NCBI GenBank assembly: GCA_002422505.1
Contig: DIVX01000050.1
Location: forward strand, 1-10,166
DNA from: Desulfovibrio sp. UBA6121
GTDB taxonomy: Bacteria; Desulfobacterota; Desulfovibrionia; Desulfovibrionales; Desulfovibrionaceae
Length of the DNA stretch: 10,166 bases
Direction of reading: 5' to 3'
The position numbers and the translations under genes are program-made. Below, one piece after another: positions 1-5,566 of this stretch; positions within the stretch are counted from its first letter, which is position 1; each line of letters begins with the position of its first letter. A model generated the notes under the pieces. The model was given only the letters and a program-made list of their open reading frames with translations. It made no database searches and was not told the DNA's origin.

Positions 1-538
1 CCTTGCCCGTGCCCGATTCGCCCCGCACCAGCACGGTGTAGTCCGAGGCGGCCACGGCGGCCATGGACTGCTTCAGGGCGCGCATGGCGGAACCCTGGCC
101 CACCAGGGTGCGCTCCAGCTCGGAGCGGCGGGCCAGCTCGCGCAGGGTGCGGTTTTCGCCCAGCAGGCGGTCGCGCTCCAGGCCCTTGGCCACGGCGCGG
201 TGCAGCTCGCCGCGCTCTATGGGCTTGGTGAGGAAGTCGTAGGCCCCGGCCTTGAGGGCGGCCACGGCGCTTTCCACGCTGCCGTGCCCGGTGAGCATGA
301 TCACCGTGAGGTTGGGATCGGCCTCCAGGGCCTGGCGCAGCAGCTCCTGGCCGTCCAGGCCGGGCATGCGCAGGTCGGTGAGCATAAGTCCCACGCCTCC
401 GGCGGCGATGAGCGCGAGGGCCTCTTCGCCGCTGCTGGCGGTGGCCGTCTCCACCTCGGGGAAGCCTGCGGCCGCCAGCCGGGCCAGTCCCTGGGCGAAG
501 TCGGGCTCGTCGTCCACAAAAAGGATGCGCTGGGCCAT
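1..538 (-). CDS. NtrC-type sigma-54 response regulator, N-terminal part (cut by window edge)
   Basis: Cytoplasmic response regulator that should be phosphorylated by the kinase encoded just upstream and then activate sigma-54 RNA polymerase. The 179 visible residues hold a complete receiver domain (about 1-120): acidic pocket D9/D10, phospho-acceptor D55 in LTDLRMPG, T83 in MLTGHG and K105 in LTKP. A linker leads into the start of an AAA+ domain (from about 144), and the last residues are the Walker A motif GESGTGK (173-179). The rest of the ATPase, any GAFTGA loop and the DNA-binding domain lie outside the window, so sigma-54 dependence is inferred from the receiver-plus-AAA+ arrangement. 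The ATG (536-538) directly follows the kinase TAA (539-541) with no gap. An AAGGAG Shine-Dalgarno sits inside the kinase's last codons, so the two genes are probably translationally coupled. The nearest likely target is the sigma-54 promoter at 3184-3198. Confidence 0.95.
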   Translation of the reverse strand, partial: MAQRILFVDDEPDFAQGLARLAAAGFPEVETATASSGEEALALIAAGGVGLMLTDLRMPGLDGQELLRQALEADPNLTVIMLTGHGSVESAVAALKAGAYDFLTKPIERGELHRAVAKGLERDRLLGENRTLRELARRSELERTLVGQGSAMRALKQSMAAVAASDYTVLVRGESGTGK

Positions 539-3013
539 TTAGAGCTCCTTGCCCTGGGGTTGTGCGGGGGCGGCTGCGGGCAAAAGCACGCGGAAGCGCG
601 CGCCGCCGCCGGGGGCGTTCTCCACCTCCAGGGAGCCTTCCAGGTCGCGCACGATGCTGTAGACCACGGCCAAACCGAGGCCGGTGCCCTTGCCCACCTC
701 CTTGGTGGTGAAGAAAGGATCGAACACGCGCTCCAGGTGCTCCGGCGCAATGCCGTTCCCGTTGTCCTCAATCTCCAGCTCCACCAGCCGCTTCTTGGCG
801 CGCAGGCGCACGCGCACCTCCGGACCGGCCGTGTTGGCCCCGGCGGCGTCCAGGGCGTTCAGCACTAGGTTGGTCAGAATATGCTCCAGGGCCTCTGCCC
901 CCGCCGCCACCAGGGGCAGCCCAGGCTCAACGTCCAGGCTCAGCAGAACCGGGTCGGCCTTGCCGCGCGGGCGCAGCACGTCAAGCGTGGCGGCGGTTAC
1001 GGCGGCCAGGTCGCTGGGGCCGGGCTCTGCGGGCCGGGGCCGGGCGAAGTCCAGCAGGTCGCGCACCACGCGCCGGGCCTGGTCCGTGTGCCGCACAATG
1101 ACCTCCAGGTCGGCCTGGGCCTGCGGCTCCGGCTGGGAGGCCTGCAGCAGCTCCGCATAGCAGCGGATGACGCCGAGGGGATTGTTGATCTCGTGCGCCA
1201 GCCCGGCCGCCAGCTGGCCCACGGCCACCATGCGCTCGTTGCGGCGCATCTGGCCCTCCATGCGCCGCTCGGCGGTCACCTCGCGCAGGGAGGCCACGTG
1301 GCGCAGGCCGCCGCCGGGCTGGGGAATGGGGTACAGGCTGGCCTCGAAGATGCGGCCGCCATCGGGCAGGGCCAGCTCGAATTCGCCGCGCCCGCCGCTG
1401 GCCGTGGCCTGGTCCAGCCGCTCGCGCAGGGCGTCGAAGCCCCTGCCCCCGCCGGAGCTGGCGAGGCCGGGGCTGGCGGCCAGGGCGCGGGCGGTGGAGT
1501 TGGCCAAAAGCACCGCGCCGCCGGTGTCCAGCAGCAGCAGGGGGTCGGCTATGCCCTCGAAGATGGACGAGAGCAGGTCGTTCTGGCGCAGCAAGCTGTC
1601 CAGGGCGTCCAGGTTCTCCATGGCGATGCCCAGCTGCTGGCCGATGGCCCGGGCCAGATCGGCCAGGCGCACGCTGTTCTCCTGGCGGGCGTCCCAGTGC
1701 AGGCACAAAAGGCCCCGGCTGGTGCCGGAGGTCTGCACCGGAATGAACCAGGCCAGGGGGGTGAGGCGCGGCTCGCCTGCGGCCACCAGGTCGTGCCAGT
1801 CCTCCGGCAGGTCCTCCGGCAGATCGTCCGGCAGCAAGTCCTTGGGCGGCAGGGCGTTCGGGGCCGCGCCGGGCGGAACTTCCGGCTCCGGCCAGGAGGC
1901 GTAGTCCGAAGCGCCCAGCACGCACACGTAGCCTGCGCGGCTGGCGCCGAAGCGCCGGGCGATGAGCGCCAGGGCCGCAGTGAGCATCTGGCCCTTGTTC
2001 TGGCTCTCGTTCAGGCTGTTCAGCAGGGCCACAAACAGTGCCACGTCGGCCCGGCGGTCGTCGGCCAGGCGGGTTATGGCGGCGGTGCGCGCGGCCACCT
2101 TGTCCTCCAGGGTCGCCGCGTAGTCGGTCAAGTCCAGGCGGGCCTGGCGCAGGTGTTGGGCAAAGGCCTCAAACCCGTGCAAAATGTCCTCGATCTCGTC
2201 CTCTCCGCTGGGCAGGGCGGCGGTTTCGCGGGCTTCCTCCGGGAACAGGCGGCGCATCACCTCTGTAACGCGGCGCAGGCTTTGCACCACCAGACGGTGG
2301 AAAAAGCCCTGGATGACCAGGAACAGCACGAGGATGCCCACGGCGAACAGGGCCGCGAAGGAGATGGTGGCGTCGAGCACGCCGCCCAGGTCGTGCTGCA
2401 CCTTGAGCCGCACCAGGTCGATGCCCGCCAGCTGACCCACCTGCCGGCCAAAGCCGCGCTGCGCGCCATAGCGTTCGATGAGCTCGCGCGGGGCCTCGGC
2501 CGGGTCGCCGTGGCAGCGCAGGCAGGCTTCCTCAAAACGCTGGGGCCGCGCGGTGACGAAGTGCTTCTCCCCGTCGAACTCCACCAGCTCCTCCACACGC
2601 ACCAGGCCCGGCTCGGCCTCGAAACGGGCGATGTAGCCCCGCTCCAGTCCGTCGGCCTCGTAGTCCGGGTTGCGCGCGCCCACGCCCACCCGGCGGTACA
2701 AAAAGGCCTGCTTGGCCAGGTTCTGGTCGCTCATCACCCCGCGCGTTATGTAAGAGGTGCTCATGGCCTCCAGCACGAACTGGTCTTCCGGCAGCAGGCG
2801 GTACATGGCCGGACGCAGGGTGGCCCGCACGTAGCCCTGCACGGCCTCCACCTGCGAGAGGATGAGCGCGGCCTTGGAGCGCGCCTCGCCCTCCATGAGC
2901 CGCTCCAGGTGCAGGTTGAGCGCCAGGGCGAAGAACGCCACCACCAGGGCCATGACCAGCCCCAGCCCGGAAAGGAATTTTGATTGCAGCGTGTGCGGCA
3001 TGATGCTGCGCAT
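539..3013 (-). CDS. Membrane sensor histidine kinase with periplasmic c-heme DUF3365 domain, HAMP, GAF and PAS
   Basis: Sensor kinase of about 824 residues. Order: TM1 (about 13-33); periplasmic DUF3365/Tll0287-like domain with the c-type heme motif CLRCH at 164-168; TM2 (about 213-236); HAMP (about 237-295) and coiled coil; GAF-like domain (about 325-465); PAS (about 480-580); HisKA with H607 in LAHEINNP; HATPase with N719, D750 in the DNGNG G1 box, FDPFFTTK (764-771) and GKGTGLGL (774-781). The heme motif lies between the two membrane spans, so it faces the periplasm where cytochrome c maturation attaches heme. That makes redox state or a small heme ligand the likely input; the actual signal is unknown. 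The start is placed at ATG 3011-3013 because GGGAG (complement of 3021-3025) precedes it by 7 bases and TM1 follows. The frame stays open upstream to 3091 without a good ribosome site. It forms an operon with the sigma-54 regulator and diverges from the transporter module. An acidic Leu-Pro-Glu-Asp repeat interrupts the GAF region. Confidence 0.95.
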   Translation of the reverse strand: MRSIMPHTLQSKFLSGLGLVMALVVAFFALALNLHLERLMEGEARSKAALILSQVEAVQGYVRATLRPAMYRLLPEDQFVLEAMSTSYITRGVMSDQNLAKQAFLYRRVGVGARNPDYEADGLERGYIARFEAEPGLVRVEELVEFDGEKHFVTARPQRFEEACLRCHGDPAEAPRELIERYGAQRGFGRQVGQLAGIDLVRLKVQHDLGGVLDATISFAALFAVGILVLFLVIQGFFHRLVVQSLRRVTEVMRRLFPEEARETAALPSGEDEIEDILHGFEAFAQHLRQARLDLTDYAATLEDKVAARTAAITRLADDRRADVALFVALLNSLNESQNKGQMLTAALALIARRFGASRAGYVCVLGASDYASWPEPEVPPGAAPNALPPKDLLPDDLPEDLPEDWHDLVAAGEPRLTPLAWFIPVQTSGTSRGLLCLHWDARQENSVRLADLARAIGQQLGIAMENLDALDSLLRQNDLLSSIFEGIADPLLLLDTGGAVLLANSTARALAASPGLASSGGGRGFDALRERLDQATASGGRGEFELALPDGGRIFEASLYPIPQPGGGLRHVASLREVTAERRMEGQMRRNERMVAVGQLAAGLAHEINNPLGVIRCYAELLQASQPEPQAQADLEVIVRHTDQARRVVRDLLDFARPRPAEPGPSDLAAVTAATLDVLRPRGKADPVLLSLDVEPGLPLVAAGAEALEHILTNLVLNALDAAGANTAGPEVRVRLRAKKRLVELEIEDNGNGIAPEHLERVFDPFFTTKEVGKGTGLGLAVVYSIVRDLEGSLEVENAPGGGARFRVLLPAAAPAQPQGKEL
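1800..1835. repeat. Three tandem 12-bp units inside the kinase gene
   Basis: Three adjacent units, tcctccggcagg (1800-1811), tcctccggcaga (1812-1823) and tcgtccggcagc (1824-1835), differ at one or two bases. Read on the minus strand they are in frame and give the acidic repeat LPDDLPEDLPED near residues 394-405 of the kinase, in what should be a GAF-domain loop. Being a multiple of three, copy-number change would lengthen or shorten the loop without breaking the frame. Confidence 0.8.
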
Positions 3014-3095
3014 GAGCTTGCTCCCTGTTTGCCCCTGTGTACGTTGCTGCGCGGCATATGGCAACGCCTGGCTGCACCGCTGTAGCCGCAAGGCT

Positions 3096-3125
3096 GCTTG
3101 GTGCTAACGCGAGTTTGCAGCAAGC
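3096..3125. promoter_or_regulatory. Inverted repeat, candidate activator site for the transporter promoter
   Basis: Arms GCTTGGTGC (3096-3104) and GCAGCAAGC (3117-3125) pair at 8 of 9 positions around a 12-base spacer. The centre is about 100 bases upstream of the transcription start predicted from the sigma-54 element, within the usual range for NtrC-type upstream sites. The AT-rich stretch between it and the promoter (about 3134-3170) could bend. Binding by the regulator at 1-538 is inference; its DNA-binding domain is outside the window. It also lies upstream of the kinase gene, so it could serve autoregulation. Confidence 0.4.
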
Positions 3126-3145
3126 CAGCGCCTCGAAATAAATAA

Positions 3146-3151
3146 ATTGTA
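3146..3151 (-). promoter_or_regulatory. Possible -10 element for the heme-kinase operon
   Basis: TACAAT on the minus strand matches the sigma-70 -10 consensus at five of six positions in the AT-rich centre of the divergent gap. No convincing -35 box was found at 16-18 bases spacing (the hexamer there is AGCACG-like), so this is only a weak candidate for the promoter of the kinase/regulator operon. Confidence 0.2.
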
Positions 3152-3183
3152 CGAATTCAGTTAGTTAACGTGCTGCCGCGCCG

Positions 3184-3198
3184 TGGCACAGGCCTTGC
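3184..3198 (+). promoter_or_regulatory. Sigma-54 (-24/-12) promoter of the transporter module
   Basis: TGGCAC (3184-3189), five bases, then TTGC (3195-3198) followed by TT is a full match to the sigma-54 consensus TGGCAC-N5-TTGC(A/T). The invariant GG (3185-3186) and GC (3197-3198) are correctly spaced. Transcription would begin near 3210, giving a leader of about 71 bases before the ATG at 3281. The divergent operon encodes an NtrC-type activator, the class of protein such promoters need. It probably drives the three genes 3281-5263. Confidence 0.85.
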
Positions 3199-3226
3199 TT
3201 TGCTGGCCGCAACATGGGGGCACCCC

Positions 3227-3246
3227 GGCCACCCGCTTGCGTGGCC
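3227..3246 (+). promoter_or_regulatory. Hairpin in the 5' leader of the transporter mRNA
   Basis: GGCCAC (3227-3232) and GTGGCC (3241-3246) form a perfect 6-bp GC-rich stem with an 8-base loop, inside the predicted leader and 24 bases before the Shine-Dalgarno GGAGGAG (3271-3277). There is no U tract, so it is not an intrinsic terminator. It may stabilise the 5' end or have no function. Confidence 0.4.
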
Positions 3247-3280
3247 ACCCCTGCACGATACCTAGTCAACGGAGGAGTTT

Positions 3281-4408
3281 ATGGAAGAAAAAAGCAGAGT
3301 TGCGAACATCCTGGCCATCGTGCCCGGCCTGGCCGTCATGGTCGGCACCTTGTTTCTGCTGCGCACCTACGTGGAGCCGTGGATGAAAGACGCCGTGGTG
3401 CTGGGGCAGAAAGGCTGGCTGGTGAAGGTGCTGAGCCTGAACTACATCCTCTTGTCCATCATCGCGGGCATCATCTACCGTAACGTGTTCTTCGGCGGGC
3501 GCATTCCCGACTGGGCCGAGGCGGGCTTCCGCACCACCCGGCTCTTCATCAAGTCCGGCGTCATCATGCTGGGCAGCCTGTACACCCTGCAGAAACTGGC
3601 CAAGGTGGGCAGCATCGCCATTCTGCTCATCTCCACCTTTGTGTTCGGCACCGTGTTCTTCGTCATCTGGTACGGCAAGCGCATCGGCATGGACCGCTCC
3701 ATGATCGGCGTCATGGGCGCCTCCTGCGGCGTGTGCGGCGTTTCCGCCGCCGTGGCCACCGCGCCCGGCGTCAATGCCAAGCCCTCCGAGGTCGCCCTCG
3801 CCATCGCCACCATCCTGGGCTTCGGCATCATGACCATGTTCATCAGCCCCTTCATCGGCAAGGCGCTGATGATGAGCGACTACCAGTTCGGCGCCTGGGT
3901 GGGCACCGGCATCCTGAACTCCGGCCAGGTGCTCGCCACCTGCCTGGCCTTCAATCCCACCTTCGCCCCCGGAACCGCCGTGGCCTATGGCGAAATCTGG
4001 AACGTCGTGCGCGTCATCTCCATTCCCTTTGTGGTCTTCATCGTCACTACCTGGGCCTGCAAGAGCGAAGCTGCCGAGTCGTGCGACGCCACCGGCCAGA
4101 AGATGGACATGGCCAAGGTCTTCAAAGACCGCTTCCCCATCTTCGTGCTGGGCTTCTTCGGCATGACCGCGCTGTCCTCCCTGGGCTGGCTGGGCGCGGA
4201 GGGCTCCAACACCCTGCACTTGCTGCGCGATGTCATGAGCTGGATCTTCGGCATCGGCCTTGTCGGCCAGGGCGCCTACATCGACTTCCGCGAACTGAAG
4301 CGCGCGGGCGGCAAGCCTTTGCGCGTCGGCCTCGTGGCCGGTACGCTCAAGTACGTCGTGGCCCTCATCGTCATCATGCTCTTCGTGTCCAAGGACGCGA
4401 GCTTCTAA
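3281..4408 (+). CDS. YeiH-family (PF03601) putative sulfate/sulfite-type exporter
   Basis: Polytopic inner-membrane protein of 375 residues with about ten hydrophobic segments, close to the usual size for the YeiH family, annotated as 'putative sulfate exporter family transporter'. The family signature is the glycine/alanine-rich stretch at about 146-166 (GASCGVCGVSAAVATAPG), followed by a polar helix start at KPSE (167-170). Other segments run about 9-28, 48-66, 110-130, 170-195, 240-260, 285-305 and 346-368, with a hydrophilic loop around 261-284. The true substrate of the family is not well established, so sulfur-oxyanion export is a family-based guess. Start ATG at 3281 follows GGAGGAG (3271-3277) at good spacing. 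It is first in a tight three-gene set with an anchored barrel-sandwich protein and a universal stress protein, behind a sigma-54 promoter. C149 adds a CxxC pair (CGVC, 149-152) to the family's usual single CG position. Confidence 0.88.
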   Translation: MEEKSRVANILAIVPGLAVMVGTLFLLRTYVEPWMKDAVVLGQKGWLVKVLSLNYILLSIIAGIIYRNVFFGGRIPDWAEAGFRTTRLFIKSGVIMLGSLYTLQKLAKVGSIAILLISTFVFGTVFFVIWYGKRIGMDRSMIGVMGASCGVCGVSAAVATAPGVNAKPSEVALAIATILGFGIMTMFISPFIGKALMMSDYQFGAWVGTGILNSGQVLATCLAFNPTFAPGTAVAYGEIWNVVRVISIPFVVFIVTTWACKSEAAESCDATGQKMDMAKVFKDRFPIFVLGFFGMTALSSLGWLGAEGSNTLHLLRDVMSWIFGIGLVGQGAYIDFRELKRAGGKPLRVGLVAGTLKYVVALIVIMLFVSKDASF

Positions 4409-4421
4409 CGGGAGGAAACCC

Positions 4422-4820
4422 ATGTCTGACAAAGCCAAAGGAAAGATGACCGTATTCAAGACCGACCGCCACGAAGACGCCGCCGCAATGGTCTTCGTCA
4501 GCCTCGTGGTCGCCTTCGTGCTGGTGTATATGGCTTACGTGGTGCCCACCATCACCATAAAGCCCAGCCAGGACGGCAAGCTTGTGGCCGTGGCCGTGCA
4601 GCCCGACCAGGAAATCAAGAAGGGCGACGTGATGTACACCTTCGAGTACACCGACAAGAAATTCGTCAACGGTCAGCTCGAAGAAAAGATCGCCACCAAG
4701 GACGTGAAGGCCTCCACCAACGGCAAGGTGCTCTCCGTCAGCGTCAAGGAAGGCGATGCGCTCAAGAAGGGCAAAACCGCCATCCTCGTCATGGACCACG
4801 AAAAAGGCACCCTGCCCTGA
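4422..4820 (+). CDS. Single-span membrane protein with biotinyl/lipoyl-like barrel-sandwich domain, no modifiable lysine motif
   Basis: Small protein of 132 residues: a charged N-terminus (1-19), one membrane span (about 20-42), then a soluble domain (about 45-128). The domain repeats the two half-motifs typical of biotinyl/lipoyl and HlyD-type barrel-sandwich folds: DGKLVAVAVQPDQEIKKGDV (51-70) and NGKVLSVSVKEGDALKKGKT (100-119). In biotin carriers the hairpin between the halves bears (A/M)MKM; here it reads EYTDKK with an inserted stretch to about 97, so covalent biotin or lipoate is unlikely. The basic N-terminus suggests the domain faces the periplasm. It follows the transporter by 13 bases with its own GGAGG (4411-4415), and its stop overlaps the next start (TGATG). 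It may be an accessory or adaptor subunit of the transporter; that is inference from context, and no function is known to me. Confidence 0.8.
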   Translation: MSDKAKGKMTVFKTDRHEDAAAMVFVSLVVAFVLVYMAYVVPTITIKPSQDGKLVAVAVQPDQEIKKGDVMYTFEYTDKKFVNGQLEEKIATKDVKASTNGKVLSVSVKEGDALKKGKTAILVMDHEKGTLP

Positions 4821-5263
4821 TGAACATCCTGCTGGCCCTCGATGACTCCTCTCGGGCCATGGAACAGGCCGTGAGACTCGCCTCCCAACACCAGGCGGGC
4901 CTCACGGCCCTTTTCGTCCTCGACGCAGGCTGGAGCGTGTACATCGGGTCCGACTTTCTGCTCGGCAGCACCGCGCGCAGCAAGTTTCTCGAATACACCC
5001 GCGACGACGAATTCGCCCAGCAGCACGCCACGGTCGAAACCTTCCAGAAAATGGCCCAGGCGGCTGGCGTTCCCTGCGTCATCAAAACAACCACGGCGCA
5101 ACGCGTGCCCGAGGCCATCCTCGCCGAACTGGAGCAGGGCGGCTACGACACCCTCGTCATGGGCCACCCCTTCCGGCGCGGGCTTGAAGTGATGCGCGAC
5201 GCCACGGCCCAGGTGCTTAAAAGCGCCGCCTGCGACGTGCTGTTCGTGAGCAGAGAAGGATAA
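4820..5263 (+). CDS. Universal stress protein (UspA family), probably not nucleotide-binding
   Basis: Cytoplasmic Usp domain of 147 residues, a typical single-domain length. It begins with the family's first strand and acidic turn, MNILLALDDSS, and ends with the last strand and Cys-Asp-Val segment, SAACDVLFVS. The ATP-binding subclass carries G-2X-G-9X-G(S/T) before the last helix. Here the region reads MGHPFRRGLEVMRDATAQVL (114-133), with Asp-Ala where Gly-Ser is expected, so ATP binding is doubtful. The ATG overlaps the preceding TGA by one base (TGATG at 4818-4822), indicating translational coupling and probable joint action with the transporter and barrel-sandwich protein. Stand-alone Usp domains are often encoded next to transporters, where they may act as regulatory partners. 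This link is inferred from gene order only. Confidence 0.88.
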   Translation: MNILLALDDSSRAMEQAVRLASQHQAGLTALFVLDAGWSVYIGSDFLLGSTARSKFLEYTRDDEFAQQHATVETFQKMAQAAGVPCVIKTTTAQRVPEAILAELEQGGYDTLVMGHPFRRGLEVMRDATAQVLKSAACDVLFVSREG

Positions 5264-5566
5264 GCGATTAAGGGACGCCCGCCCCGGCGCGGAGGCGCGG
5301 AGAAACACGGCAATGCCTCCCGCCAATGCTTCTGCCTGCCTCACAGACCGAGCAAGGCCGCCCCCCCCTTGCAGGCACGCCAAAGCCGCTGGCGCAGGCT
5401 TCCAGAAATGGCGGAGCAAAGCCGGGGCGTGCCCCGCAGAGGGCTGATTTCGCGGCCTGGCAACGCAGCAAGCGCCGCTGCCGTGCTCGGGGCGCTTCCC
5501 TTGCGCGCAGCGGCCTTTGCCGCAGTTGCTGCTAAACGCTCGCACGTTTGCGCGCCCCGGAACGGA
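5264..5566. other. Convergent intergenic gap (303 bp) with weak hairpins, no gene seen
   Basis: The gap lies between the stress-protein stop and the stop of the second response regulator, so transcription converges here. No frame has a credible start, ribosome site or family motif. It holds a tandem 8-bp duplication GGCGCGGA (5286-5293 and 5294-5301) and several short hairpins: GCAAGG/CCTTGC (5352-5357/5366-5371, 8-base C-rich loop), CGGGGC/GCCCCG (5423-5436), GCGGC/GCCGC (5510-5523) and AAACG/CGTTT (5534-5549). None has a convincing U tract on either strand. Termination may be Rho-dependent or use these hairpins weakly. Confidence 0.6.
5531..5551 (-). terminator. Weak hairpin just downstream of the second regulator gene
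   Basis: AAACG (5534-5538) pairs with CGTTT (5545-5549) over a 6-base loop. Outer GC pairs (5531-5532 with 5550-5551) are separated by one bulged base. It begins about 15 bases past the stop codon of the minus-strand regulator, the right place for a terminator, but no run of U follows on the minus strand. Confidence 0.2.

Noticed and set aside
881..2983. 700-codon plus-strand open frame antisense to the heme kinase
   Set aside because: Composition is rich in Gln, His, Gly and Ala with no domain pattern. The opposite strand encodes a clear kinase with all catalytic motifs. Long antisense frames are expected in GC-rich DNA.
3117..3134. Minus-strand sigma-54-like element GGCGC-TGGC-TTGC for the heme-kinase operon
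   Set aside because: The distance between GG and GC is one base short of the strict sigma-54 spacing, and the -24 half is poor.
3266..4459. 397-codon minus-strand open frame over the transporter
   Set aside because: His/Asp/Gly-rich low-complexity product typical of an antisense shadow. The plus strand has a strong Shine-Dalgarno and a membrane-protein pattern.
5423..5436. CGGGGC/GCCCCG stem as an intrinsic terminator for the stress-protein operon
   Set aside because: Two-base loop, far from the stop codon, and no T tract after it.
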